DNA of 52,600 bases from Bacteroidales bacterium M6 (GTDB taxonomy: Bacteria > Bacteroidota > Bacteroidia > Bacteroidales > Muribaculaceae), in contig LUJQ01000023.1 in the NCBI GenBank assembly GCA_001689485.1, forward strand, positions 21,663-74,262. Direction: 5' to 3'. A program made the translations under genes and the position numbers. This document shows positions 1 through 8,391 of this stretch, piece by piece. The stretch's first letter is position 1, and every line of letters starts with the position of its first letter. Under the pieces are notes generated by a model. It did no database searches. It worked only from the letters and a program-made list of their open reading frames with translations, and was not told the DNA's origin.

Positions 1-50
1 ATGCGTAATAATTTTCATGACTTACTTAGAACCAATAACGATATAATGAT

Positions 51-497
51 ATGAGATTTACACCAGAGAATATTACACATCTCGAGCCTGACGACTTCTT
101 TGTTTTCGGCAGCAATCTTGAGGGACACCATTGTGCCGGGGCTGCCCGCACAGCCATGGAACACTTCGGGGCCATATGGGGTCAGGGCGTAGGCGTACAG
201 GGACGCTCCTATGCCATCCCGACCATGCAGGGAGGCATCGACACTATAAAACCATATGTCGACGAGTTTCTCGAACTTGCTTCATATTGGGACGAAAACA
301 CCTTCTATGTCACCCGCATCGGCTGCGGCATCGCAGGCTTCACAGATGAACAGATTGCCCCGCTTTTCGACAAAGCCATCGACCTCTATAACGTGGTTCT
401 GCCCGAATCGTTTTTCTATATAATCATACGTAATCGGAATAAGAACGGAATCCCCCTCCCGTATGGATATCCCCCTGAACTTTCAAAAATATTATAA
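51..497 (+). CDS. Macro-domain-like protein of the A1S_2505 phage-protein type
   Basis: This 148-residue soluble protein has no signal peptide or membrane segment. Near residue 18 it carries FVFGSNLEGHHCAGAA, followed by a WGQGVGVQGRSYAIPT stretch and a TRIGCGIAGF motif. That pattern is typical of small macro-fold-like proteins seen in phages and bacterial accessory regions (A1S_2505-like). Macro folds usually bind ADP-ribose or related nucleotides, but no activity is established here. The gene stands alone on the plus strand and ends at a strong hairpin (565-600) that separates it from convergent thiL. The ATG at 51 is preceded only by AT-rich sequence. Family recognition is moderate; the function is not known. 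Confidence 0.75.
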   Translation: MRFTPENITHLEPDDFFVFGSNLEGHHCAGAARTAMEHFGAIWGQGVGVQGRSYAIPTMQGGIDTIKPYVDEFLELASYWDENTFYVTRIGCGIAGFTDEQIAPLFDKAIDLYNVVLPESFFYIIIRNRNKNGIPLPYGYPPELSKIL

Positions 498-564
498 CGG
501 GGAACTACACTACAATCCGTATGGCCACATATGCAGCTATTTATCGTGGTTGCCAATAACAACA

Positions 565-606
565 GTGGTGTCGGGACTGAAGAATAAGTCCCGACACCAC
601 TTTTAT
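565..606. terminator. Bidirectional terminator between the macro-like gene and thiL
   Basis: A perfect 14-base-pair stem (GTGGTGTCGGGACT paired with its complement) encloses an 8-base loop and is followed by TTTTATT. It lies between two convergent genes, so it can serve both strands. Confidence 0.85.
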
Positions 607-640
607 TGTTATGCCGATTTCCGAAATGCTTTCAGCATTC

Positions 641-1684
641 TTAGCCCTCTGCCGCCAGGGGGTTCCATCCCTGGGCCTTTATCTCCATCTCGGCACCGTC
701 GCGTGTCACCATGGCACATCCCAGCTCAGGCCGGGTGATGTGGCCTATGACTTTTACTCCGGGGATTTTCTTTATTTCTTCATGCGCATGCAATGGCACC
801 GTGAAAAGCAACTCGTAATCCTCGCCGCCGTTCATAGCCGCCGTAACCAAGTTCATGTTCAGTTCCTCGGCCATAAGGGCGGTCTGGTAGTCGATAGGTA
901 TGCGGTCCTCGTAAACACGGCATCCTACATTAGAAGCCTTGCAGATATGCAGCAGCTCCGACGACAATCCGTCGGAAACATCCATCATCGCCGTAGGCAT
1001 AATCCCGGCCTTGGCCAGGTTTTCGATAATGTCGCGGCGTGCTTCAGGTTTCAGCTGGCGCTCGATAAGGTATTCCTTGCCTTGAAACTGTGGCACGAAA
1101 TCCTTCTGCCCCGCCGATGCCACCTTTTCACGTTCCAACAGCTGCAATCCCATATATGCCGAGCCGAGGTCGCCCGATACACAAATCAAATCGGTGTCAT
1201 GGGAACCCGAACGATATACAATCCTATCCTTCGGGGCATCACCGATACACGTGATTGAAATCACAAGACCCGCCCTGGAGGAGGTGGTATCGCCACCCAC
1301 CAGGTCGACCCCGTATATCTCACATGCCAGCCGGATACCGCTATACAGCTCCTCGATATGCTCCACAGTGAAACGCTTCGAAATGGCAAGCGACACGGTG
1401 ATTTGACGCGGATGGCCGTTCATGGCATATATATCCGAGAAATTCACAACAGCCGCCTTGTAGCCCAAATGCTTCAAAGGCACATATGTAAGGTCGAAAT
1501 GCACCCCTTCGACCAAAAGGTCGGTCGACACAAGCACATCGGTATCCTTATACGACATCACGGCACAATCATCGCCCACTCCTGTCAGGGTGGAATCGTT
1601 GACATGCTCTATATCCTTGGTCAGCCGGTCGATAAGCCCGAACTCACCAAGGGTCGAAATTTCAGTCTGCTTCTCCTCCATCAT
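641..1684 (-). CDS. thiL: Thiamine-monophosphate kinase
   Basis: ThiL phosphorylates thiamine monophosphate with ATP to give thiamine pyrophosphate, the last step of TPP synthesis, in the cytoplasm. The 347 residues are normal for the family. Visible AIRS/PurM-type motifs are GDDCAVM near residue 37, STDLLVEGVHFD near 53, NFSDIYAMNGHP near 80 and GGDTTSS near 120, which together form the Mg-ATP and substrate site. It is the last gene of a minus-strand run sppA-lpxK-punA-thiL and starts 24 bases after the punA stop. The start is a double ATG; the first is used here. No TPP riboswitch is visible upstream, consistent with transcription from further up the operon. Confidence 0.95.
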   Translation of the reverse strand: MMEEKQTEISTLGEFGLIDRLTKDIEHVNDSTLTGVGDDCAVMSYKDTDVLVSTDLLVEGVHFDLTYVPLKHLGYKAAVVNFSDIYAMNGHPRQITVSLAISKRFTVEHIEELYSGIRLACEIYGVDLVGGDTTSSRAGLVISITCIGDAPKDRIVYRSGSHDTDLICVSGDLGSAYMGLQLLEREKVASAGQKDFVPQFQGKEYLIERQLKPEARRDIIENLAKAGIMPTAMMDVSDGLSSELLHICKASNVGCRVYEDRIPIDYQTALMAEELNMNLVTAAMNGGEDYELLFTVPLHAHEEIKKIPGVKVIGHITRPELGCAMVTRDGAEMEIKAQGWNPLAAEG

Positions 1685-1708
1685 ATTGATTCCTGGACCT
1701 TATGCAGA

Positions 1709-2521
1709 TTAAAGACGCTCAACAATGGTTCTTACAAGTTCCTTGGTTACAGGCTCGGCCTTGATAGCCGCCTGCTGCACTTCCTCATGCGAGGGTACGT
1801 CGGTAACGTCCTTGCCGCCGAGGTCGGTGATTACTGACAGGCCGAAAACCTCCATGCCACCATGGCGTGCCACAATAACCTCGGGGACAGTCGACATCCC
1901 TACAGCATCTCCGCCGATTACACGGAAATATTCATACTCTGCAGGCGTTTCGAAAGTCGGGCCTGTGGTGCCCACATAAACGCCATGCATCAGCCGGATT
2001 CCTTTCTCCGCACCGATTTGGTCGGCCAAAGCCACAAGCCGGTGGCTGTAGGCTTCGGTCATGGCCGGGAAGCGGTCGCCCAGTTCCTTGTAGTTTTTCC
2101 CCCTTAAAGGATTTTCCGGGAAAAGGTTGATATGGTCGGTGATAACCATCACATCACCCACACGGAATTCTTTGTTCATACCGCCTGCGGCATTCGACAC
2201 GATAAGAGTCTCAACCCCTAACGCACGCATAACACGCACGGGGAAGGTAACCGTTTTCATGTCATAGCCCTCATAATAGTGGAAACGGCCCTGCATGGCC
2301 ATAACACGCTTACCGGCCAAAATGCCGAAAATAAAATTGCCGCTATGCCCCTCCACTGTCGACACAGGGAAGTTGGGGATTTCCGAATATGGGATAACGG
2401 TTTTGTTCTCTATCATATCGGCCAAAGGGCCAAGGCCGGTGCCGAGGATTATTGCCAGTTTGGGCATATCGTCGATTTTCGAACGAAGGAAATCGGCAGT
2501 CTGTTTGATTTTTTCTAACAT
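1709..2521 (-). CDS. punA: Purine nucleoside phosphorylase (trimeric PNP/MTAP family)
   Basis: Phosphorolyses purine nucleosides to free base and ribose-1-phosphate in nucleoside salvage. At 270 residues it has family length. Visible landmarks are ILGTGLG at the phosphate loop, GRFHYYEGY (His81, matching human His86), NAAGG, GPTFETPAE (Glu191, matching human Glu201) and MSTVPEVIVARH. Unusually, the residue aligned with human Asn243 is Asp233 (SVITD rather than SLITN). Asp at this place is found in methylthioadenosine phosphorylases, and the human N243D change is known to admit adenosine, so a broader or 6-aminopurine specificity is possible. It sits between lpxK (88-base gap) and thiL (24-base gap). 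Confidence 0.93.
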   Translation of the reverse strand: MLEKIKQTADFLRSKIDDMPKLAIILGTGLGPLADMIENKTVIPYSEIPNFPVSTVEGHSGNFIFGILAGKRVMAMQGRFHYYEGYDMKTVTFPVRVMRALGVETLIVSNAAGGMNKEFRVGDVMVITDHINLFPENPLRGKNYKELGDRFPAMTEAYSHRLVALADQIGAEKGIRLMHGVYVGTTGPTFETPAEYEYFRVIGGDAVGMSTVPEVIVARHGGMEVFGLSVITDLGGKDVTDVPSHEEVQQAAIKAEPVTKELVRTIVERL

Positions 2522-2609
2522 GGTTTCGAATTTGTTTTTCTTAAGTTGAACGTTGTGCAGGCATGTATTGTTTCAGCCAGCCTGCAAAGTGAGAGACCCC
2601 ACAAAATCC

Positions 2610-3698
2610 TTACCTTACGGCATTAAGCAGCATTTTTTGCAATTCGAGGTCGAAACGCTCGGTATTCTTGGGGTCGAATTTGACTTCGATCGGCTGGAAA
2701 AATATGCTGTTTTTCAATTCATGGGGAAAATACGGATTGTTTACCAGCCTTACGGCATCCTTCTCGGTGGTTACTATAAACTTCCTCTCCCCTTCCAATT
2801 CGTTGAATCGCCGGGTAATGTTTTCCAGGTCACGACGCGAAAAGTTATGATGGTCGGGATAGACCTTCACCTTTACTTTCGCCTTAAACCCTTTGAGATA
2901 ACGCACAAGAGGTTTGGGATTGGCTATGCCTGAAAGGACATAGATTGTGTCGGCCGACGACAGCCAACTGAGATGCAGTGTTGTCGGCACATAGTCGGGA
3001 AACAGGGGGCGCAATGCCGGATAATCGAACCTGGAAAAAAACAGTTTCTGAAACGGGAACAGTTTCAGGCTGTTCTTGAATATGCGGTATTCCAACGGCT
3101 GCAACTGTTCGGGACATTTGGTCACCACTACCATATCGGCACGGTAAATGGAACTTTGCGGTTCACGCAACCTGCCCAAGGGCAGAAGCCTGTCGTAGAA
3201 CACAGGGTTATTGAACTCTGTAAGCACAATCGAAACCGTAGGCTTCACATAGCGGTGCTGGAACGCGTCATCAAGCAGTATAAGGTTGATTTTCGGGTCA
3301 AGCCTGAGCATCTCCTCTATGCCTGCACAGCGGTCCTCGCACACTGCCACCGTTATGTCGCTTCCGAATTTCTGATAAATCTGATACGGCTCGTCGCCTA
3401 TATCGAGTGGCGACGACCGCCGGGTGGCAAGCACAAAACCCTTGGTTTTTCGCTTATATCCGCGGCTTAACATCCCGATGCGGTATTTGTAACGCAAAAG
3501 GTCGATTACATATTCCGTATGCGGCGTTTTGCCTGTCCCCCCTACACCGATATTCCCGACCACTACCACAGGCACCGGGAATTCGCGCTGCTTCAATATA
3601 TGCCATTTGAACATAAGGTTCCTCATCCCCACGCCCAAGCCATAGAGCTTCGACATCGGGAGAAGGAAAAGTGTGGATATGATTTTGCTACGCGCCAC
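2610..3698 (-). CDS. lpxK: Tetraacyldisaccharide 4'-kinase (lipid A synthesis)
   Basis: LpxK phosphorylates the 4' position of the lipid A disaccharide precursor on the inner face of the cytoplasmic membrane. The 362-residue protein begins with a hydrophobic, amphipathic N-terminus, followed by the P-loop GNIGVGGTGKTPHTEYV at about residues 48-64. The DDAFQHRYV motif near residue 140 and the later TTEKDAVRL are characteristic of the family. It follows sppA by 44 bases and precedes punA, a grouping known from Bacteroidetes. It implies a Gram-negative outer membrane with a 4'-phosphorylation step. Confidence 0.95.
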   Translation of the reverse strand: MARSKIISTLFLLPMSKLYGLGVGMRNLMFKWHILKQREFPVPVVVVGNIGVGGTGKTPHTEYVIDLLRYKYRIGMLSRGYKRKTKGFVLATRRSSPLDIGDEPYQIYQKFGSDITVAVCEDRCAGIEEMLRLDPKINLILLDDAFQHRYVKPTVSIVLTEFNNPVFYDRLLPLGRLREPQSSIYRADMVVVTKCPEQLQPLEYRIFKNSLKLFPFQKLFFSRFDYPALRPLFPDYVPTTLHLSWLSSADTIYVLSGIANPKPLVRYLKGFKAKVKVKVYPDHHNFSRRDLENITRRFNELEGERKFIVTTEKDAVRLVNNPYFPHELKNSIFFQPIEVKFDPKNTERFDLELQKMLLNAVR

Positions 3699-3742
3699 GC
3701 TGCACCTATGTTCGCGTTAGATTAGTCCTAAAACGTCAGTAA

Positions 3743-5515
3743 TCAGAATATGACCATTTCTTCCATCCGGGCCTGCACCGGAGCCATATCCTTGATTTCC
3801 TTAATACGGTTATACACCGGATAGTACTGTCCAAGCTCCTCTTTCGCGGCATTTATGCGCATCTGCGAGTTGAGTTCCGACACAATATCCCAAAACGAGG
3901 TTTTGGGATCCGGATAAGCCACAACCTGGTATTTATCGTAACCCATCTCCTCCGCAAGAGCCTCTATGGCGTCGGAGAGGTAGCCGAGTTCGTCGACAAG
4001 ACCGATTTTCCTGGCTGTAGAGCCATCCCACACACGCCCTTCGGCAATAGCCTTTATCGAATCCTGCGACACATGGCGCCCTTCGGCGCAACGCGAGGTG
4101 AAAAGTTCATAGCCACGGTTAACTTCCCCCTGCAATTTTGCATGCTGGAACGGGGTGAGCGGCTCGAACGAGTTAGGGCCGGAACTGTTGGCATTGGTCG
4201 AAACATAATCAATGTTCACACCCAGTTTGTCGTTAACCAGCTCCTTGAAGCACGGAATCATTCCGAAAATGCCGATGGAACCGGTAAGGGTCATAGGCTG
4301 TGCGAAAATCTTTTCGGCGCCGCAGGATATGTAGTAGCCACCCGAAGCGGCATAATCGCCCATCGACACATAAAGCTTTTTCCCTTTCCCCTTGAACACT
4401 TCGAGAGCCTGCCAGATCTGCTCGGAAGCGAATGCCGAGCCACCGCCCGAATTGACCCTGAGCACCATGGCCTCTATATCATCGTCGTCAGCCAGCTTTA
4501 GAATATCGGGCACAACGCGGTCAGAAGCAATCCCGTCCTTGGCACTTTCGGTGATATCGCCATATGCATAATAAACAGCGATTTTGTTCTTCTCAGACTT
4601 TTCATTGGGAACTTCTACACCCGAGGCAAGGTATTCGGAAACCGTCACCATGGCCAAATCATCGTCACGGTCAGTCCCGGTTTTATCTTTCAGGTAATCT
4701 GACAGCTCGTTACGGTATTTCAGAGCATCCACAAGCTTCATTTCCACCAGGCGTTCAGGTGCGGTAAGGGTTGCAAGGCTGTCGGCCATCATGTTGATGG
4801 AATCGGTGGATATACCACGGGATTCCCCTATCGAACCGGCGATACGCGCCCAGATGTTGTCGAGAAACACGTGCGTCTGCAAACGGTTGGCCTCGCTCAT
4901 ATGCGTCATCGTGTAAGGTTCCACCGCGCTTTTGAAAGTGCCGACCTTCACAATCTGCATCTCAACCCCCACTTTGTCGAGCAGACCTTTGAAAAACGGT
5001 ATGCCCGAAGCCAGACCACGCAGGTCGACACCACCGACAGGGTTAAGATAAACCTCGTCGGCAGCCGTGGCGATATAATAATCACCCTGCGTATAATTGT
5101 CGGCATACGCCACAACCCATTTGCCCGATTCGCCGAAATCAGTCACAGCCTTGCGGATAGCTTCCGATGTGGCGATACGTGCCGGTGCACCGTCGCAGGC
5201 AATGTAAAGCCCTGTTATATTGTCGTCATCCTTTGCTGCGGCCAGTGCCGAAACTATATCGGCCAGCGACTGGTTCTGCGGGGTTTCGTTTATCAGGTCG
5301 TAGAACGTCGGTGTGGAAGTCCGTTCCTCGACAACCCTGTCGAGACGAAGGCATAACACCGTATTAAAACCGACTTCGGTGGCTGCATTCTTCCCGGCGA
5401 AGGCATTCACCACCGACCCAATGGCAAACATCATTCCCAAAAGGATGATAAGCATCATCGAAATCCAGATAGCGGCCAACGAGCCGAGCATGGAGATGAA
5501 AAATCTTTTAAGCAT
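3743..5515 (-). CDS. sppA: Signal peptide peptidase SppA, 67-kDa type
   Basis: A membrane-anchored serine protease of family S49 that degrades cleaved signal peptides. The 590 residues comprise one N-terminal membrane segment (about 13-38) and two tandem S49 domains, as in the long SppA form. The catalytic dyad is recognisable: Lys195 in VGTFKSAVEP (the equivalent of E. coli Lys209) and Ser391 in YAASGGYYIS (equivalent to Ser409). The oxyanion and substrate stretch VLRVNSGGGSA is also present. It is the first gene of the sppA-lpxK-punA-thiL run. A 490-base gene-free stretch lies upstream, and I found no clear promoter box for this strand in it. Confidence 0.95.
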   Translation of the reverse strand: MLKRFFISMLGSLAAIWISMMLIILLGMMFAIGSVVNAFAGKNAATEVGFNTVLCLRLDRVVEERTSTPTFYDLINETPQNQSLADIVSALAAAKDDDNITGLYIACDGAPARIATSEAIRKAVTDFGESGKWVVAYADNYTQGDYYIATAADEVYLNPVGGVDLRGLASGIPFFKGLLDKVGVEMQIVKVGTFKSAVEPYTMTHMSEANRLQTHVFLDNIWARIAGSIGESRGISTDSINMMADSLATLTAPERLVEMKLVDALKYRNELSDYLKDKTGTDRDDDLAMVTVSEYLASGVEVPNEKSEKNKIAVYYAYGDITESAKDGIASDRVVPDILKLADDDDIEAMVLRVNSGGGSAFASEQIWQALEVFKGKGKKLYVSMGDYAASGGYYISCGAEKIFAQPMTLTGSIGIFGMIPCFKELVNDKLGVNIDYVSTNANSSGPNSFEPLTPFQHAKLQGEVNRGYELFTSRCAEGRHVSQDSIKAIAEGRVWDGSTARKIGLVDELGYLSDAIEALAEEMGYDKYQVVAYPDPKTSFWDIVSELNSQMRINAAKEELGQYYPVYNRIKEIKDMAPVQARMEEMVIF

Positions 5516-6007
5516 ATATCTTTATATTACTGTTATCTATTATATTTTCAATCGGCAGGAACACTATGCAACCTGAATTCGGACTACACATAACATTGAC
5601 TGACAGATGGAAAAGCAGCCTGGCACACACCACCAACCGATGATGTGGAAAAACCAACAACAAAAATAGCACATTTTATCCTTTCGCCCAAAAATACCTT
5701 TAAATAAAAAAGCACAACAAAACCGCCAAACCGGCACACAATGTCAACACAATGTCAATCAAAACCCAATTCAAGCTTGTCTTGGAGGGATTGTTTGGGG
5801 GATTGTTTTGCTTTCGGATTTGTGTTGCATAACATAATATTTAATTACAAATCCTTAAAAATCGTTTTGTAAATTTGCACAAGCCATTTTTTATACGCAA
5901 CCGAAACAACACCTTTCCGACTGCGTAATCCACACCGGCTAAAGCAATCCAGTCATCATTATATCACGTATTATCTGTAATTTAACGATATATTAAATCA
6001 GAACACC
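5516..6007. other. Gene-free intergenic stretch between divergent sppA and iorA
   Basis: About 490 bases with no credible coding region. It must contain the divergent control regions of sppA and iorA. Only the iorA-side -7 box (5870-5877) is recognisable. About 125 bases of untranslated leader follow that box before iorA; I see no known riboswitch fold in it. Confidence 0.6.
5870..5877 (+). promoter_or_regulatory. Bacteroidetes-type -7 box for the ior cluster
   Basis: TAAATTTG followed by C matches the TAnnTTTG consensus of the Bacteroidetes primary sigma factor. The matching -33 TTTG is not clear, so the assignment rests on the -7 box and its position upstream of iorA. Confidence 0.5.
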
Positions 6008-7636
6008 ATGAAACAGAAAAAGCTTTTGCTTGGAGACGAGGCTCTGGCTCTCGGCGCAATTGACGCCGGGCTTTCGGGTGCATATGCCTACCCCGGCACA
6101 CCTTCGACCGAAATTCTTGAATTTGTACAGCAAAACCCGGTTGCCTGCGAGCGCAAAATCCATTCCCACTGGTCATCAAATGAAAAGACCGCTATGGAGG
6201 AAGCCCTCGGCATGTCGTTCTGCGGCAAACGTGCCATCGTATCGATGAAACATGTGGGGCTCAATGTCGCTGCCGACCCGTTTGTAAACTCGGCAATGAC
6301 AGGCGCCAACGGCGGACTTTTGGTAATTTCCGCCGACGACCCCTCGATGCACTCCTCTCAGAACGAGCAGGATTCCCGTTTCTACGCATCATTCGCAATC
6401 ATACCGGCCCTGGAACCGTCCGACCAACAGGAAGCATATGACATGGGTGCCTACGGGTTCGCCCTTTCCGAAAAACTCGGCCTGCCTGTGATGGTACGCA
6501 TGGTGACACGCCTTGCCCACTCCCGCGCGGTTGTGGAAGTAGAAGAAAACGCAGCTGCTGAAAACCAATTGTCATACCCGCAAAAAGCACGTCAGTGGGT
6601 GCTGATGCCAGGAAACTCACGCGTCCGTTATCGCGAACTTCTCGCACAAAAGGATGATATGGAACGCCTGTCGGAAGAATCCCCGTTCAACCGCCTCATA
6701 CCCGGCACTGACACCCGCATAGGCATTCTTGCATCAGGTATAGCATATAACTATGTCAACGAGGCTTTCGCAGGCCGATGCCCGTTCCCGGTGCTTAAAA
6801 TCTCACAATACCCACTGCCTAAAAAACTGGTGGCACAGCTTGCCGACACATGCGATGCCATATTGGTAATCGAAGAAGGGCAGCCGGTAATCGAGGAATG
6901 CATGCGCGGCCTGCTTGACCGTGGTTTGAAAATCTACGGCAAACTCGACGGCCACCTGCCACGCACCGGCGAACTTACCCCCGACAGCGTTGCAGCAGCT
7001 GTTGCCGGATTAATACCCGACATGCACCACAAGCTCATCCGCCAGTCAGGCGCCCCCGCCGACATAGTTGTGCCCAGGCCGCCGGCCCTTTGCCAGGGAT
7101 GCGGACACCGCGACGTTTACGCAGCATTGAATGAGGCACTCGAATCATTCGAATCGCCGAAAGTGTTTGGCGACATAGGCTGTTACACCCTCGGCTGGCT
7201 CGCGCCTTACAATGCAATCGACACCTGTGTAGACATGGGTGCTTCGATAACAATGGCAAAAGGAGCTGCCGATGCCGGCCAGCACCCCTCAGTTGCCATA
7301 ATCGGGGACTCGACATTCACCCACTCCGGCATGACCGGGCTGCTCGATGCCGTCAACGAGAACACCCCCATGACGCTGATTATTTCCGACAACCTCACCA
7401 CCGGCATGACAGGCGGCCAGGATTCACAAGGCACAGGCAAACTCGAGGATATATGCCTCGGTCTCGGCGTCAGCCCCGACCACCTCAAAACCATCGACTC
7501 GCTCCCCAAAAACCATGAGGAGATGAAACGCATGTTCGAGGACGAATTCAACTACCGCGGGCTGTCGGTAATCGTGTCGCGACGCGAATGCATACAGACC
7601 GCACGTCGCCACGCTAAAAAAGCCGCAACCAAATAA
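6008..7636 (+). CDS. iorA: Indolepyruvate:ferredoxin oxidoreductase, alpha subunit
   Basis: With IorB it oxidatively decarboxylates aryl-pyruvates (indolepyruvate, phenylpyruvate, hydroxyphenylpyruvate) to aryl-acetyl-CoA while reducing ferredoxin. The 542 residues hold the N-terminal pyrimidine-binding domain (YPGTPSTEI near residue 30) and a C-terminal TPP domain (CQGCGHRDVY near 363, GDIGCYTLGW, GDSTFTHSGMTGL, then NLTTGMTGGQ). The C-terminal two-cluster ferredoxin domain of archaeal IorA (about 620 residues) is absent: the protein stops soon after RRECIQTARRHAKK. Electrons would therefore pass to a separate ferredoxin. iorB follows, its start 66 bases after this stop codon. Confidence 0.94.
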   Translation: MKQKKLLLGDEALALGAIDAGLSGAYAYPGTPSTEILEFVQQNPVACERKIHSHWSSNEKTAMEEALGMSFCGKRAIVSMKHVGLNVAADPFVNSAMTGANGGLLVISADDPSMHSSQNEQDSRFYASFAIIPALEPSDQQEAYDMGAYGFALSEKLGLPVMVRMVTRLAHSRAVVEVEENAAAENQLSYPQKARQWVLMPGNSRVRYRELLAQKDDMERLSEESPFNRLIPGTDTRIGILASGIAYNYVNEAFAGRCPFPVLKISQYPLPKKLVAQLADTCDAILVIEEGQPVIEECMRGLLDRGLKIYGKLDGHLPRTGELTPDSVAAAVAGLIPDMHHKLIRQSGAPADIVVPRPPALCQGCGHRDVYAALNEALESFESPKVFGDIGCYTLGWLAPYNAIDTCVDMGASITMAKGAADAGQHPSVAIIGDSTFTHSGMTGLLDAVNENTPMTLIISDNLTTGMTGGQDSQGTGKLEDICLGLGVSPDHLKTIDSLPKNHEEMKRMFEDEFNYRGLSVIVSRRECIQTARRHAKKAATK

Positions 7637-7702
7637 CAACCCTCCAATTTCACGTGGTTGCCCGGACATCTCAGGCAACCACTAAAAAGCATAAGAAAAA
7701 TC

Positions 7703-8290
7703 ATGAAAACCGATATAATTCTGGCCGGAGTGGGAGGACAGGGTATTCTGTCGATTGCCACCATCCTCGGAGCGGCCGCACTTACCGACAACCTATATCT
7801 GAAACAGGCCGAAGTGCATGGCATGAGCCAGCGTGGCGGCGACGTAATGTCGTGCCTGCGCCTGAGTTCGGAACCAATCGCATCCGACCTTATCCCGATG
7901 GGTGGAGCCGACATCATCGTGTCGCTCGAACCGATGGAAGCACTGCGCTATGTGCAATGGCTCGCCCCCGGCGGCTGGATTATCACCAACACGGTGCCGT
8001 TTGTAAACATCACCAACTATCCTGCGGAAGAACAGCTCACCGAGACATTGGCACAATATCCCAACGTGGTTGCATTCGATATGGATGAAACAGCCAAGGA
8101 AGTGGCCACCGTAAGGTCGTCAAACATGGTACTCCTGGGGGCAGCAGCACGTTTCACAGGAATCCCGACCGATAAAATCGAAGACGGAATCCGCACAGTT
8201 TTCCGTGCCAAAGGCGAAAAAATCGTTGAAAGCAATCTTGCAGCATTCCGCGCGGGAGTAGCTCGTGCCGCCGGGATTGAACAGCGCTAA
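7703..8290 (+). CDS. iorB: Indolepyruvate:ferredoxin oxidoreductase, beta subunit
   Basis: The gamma-type 2-oxoacid oxidoreductase subunit of 195 residues that partners IorA and carries the CoA-handling domain. The glycine-rich start (ILAGVGGQGILS) and the AEVHGMSQRGGDV motif are characteristic. The ATG at 7703 is chosen because the conserved domain begins immediately after it; an in-frame ATG at 7658 would add 15 residues unlike the family. A hairpin with no T-tract (8298-8355) separates this gene from the aminotransferase, so downstream genes may be expressed at a different level. Confidence 0.94.
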   Translation: MKTDIILAGVGGQGILSIATILGAAALTDNLYLKQAEVHGMSQRGGDVMSCLRLSSEPIASDLIPMGGADIIVSLEPMEALRYVQWLAPGGWIITNTVPFVNITNYPAEEQLTETLAQYPNVVAFDMDETAKEVATVRSSNMVLLGAAARFTGIPTDKIEDGIRTVFRAKGEKIVESNLAAFRAGVARAAGIEQR

Positions 8291-8297
8291 ACATAAA

Positions 8298-8355
8298 AAA
8301 CGGGTGGATGCCTTAAGAGTTTGTCTAAGACTTCTATAACGGCATTCACCCGTTT
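8298..8355 (+). promoter_or_regulatory. Long-stem hairpin inside the ior cluster
   Basis: AAACGGGTGGATGCC at 8298-8312 pairs with GGCATTCACCCGTTT at 8341-8355, with one G-T pair, across a loop of about 28 bases. No uridine run follows, so it is a weak terminator candidate. It could instead be an RNA-processing or attenuation site that sets the ratio of iorAB to the two downstream genes. Confidence 0.5.
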
Positions 8356-8391
8356 ACAATACTCCTTCACGTTTCAAGTATAAAAAACACC

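Noticed and set aside
611..1258. Long plus-strand frames over thiL, and similar frames opposite other genes
   Set aside because: They are antisense shadows of well-identified genes and lack family motifs.
5878..6007. A riboswitch or amino-acid attenuator in the iorA leader
   Set aside because: No aptamer core, no leader peptide rich in aromatic codons and no terminator hairpin could be seen in these 130 bases.
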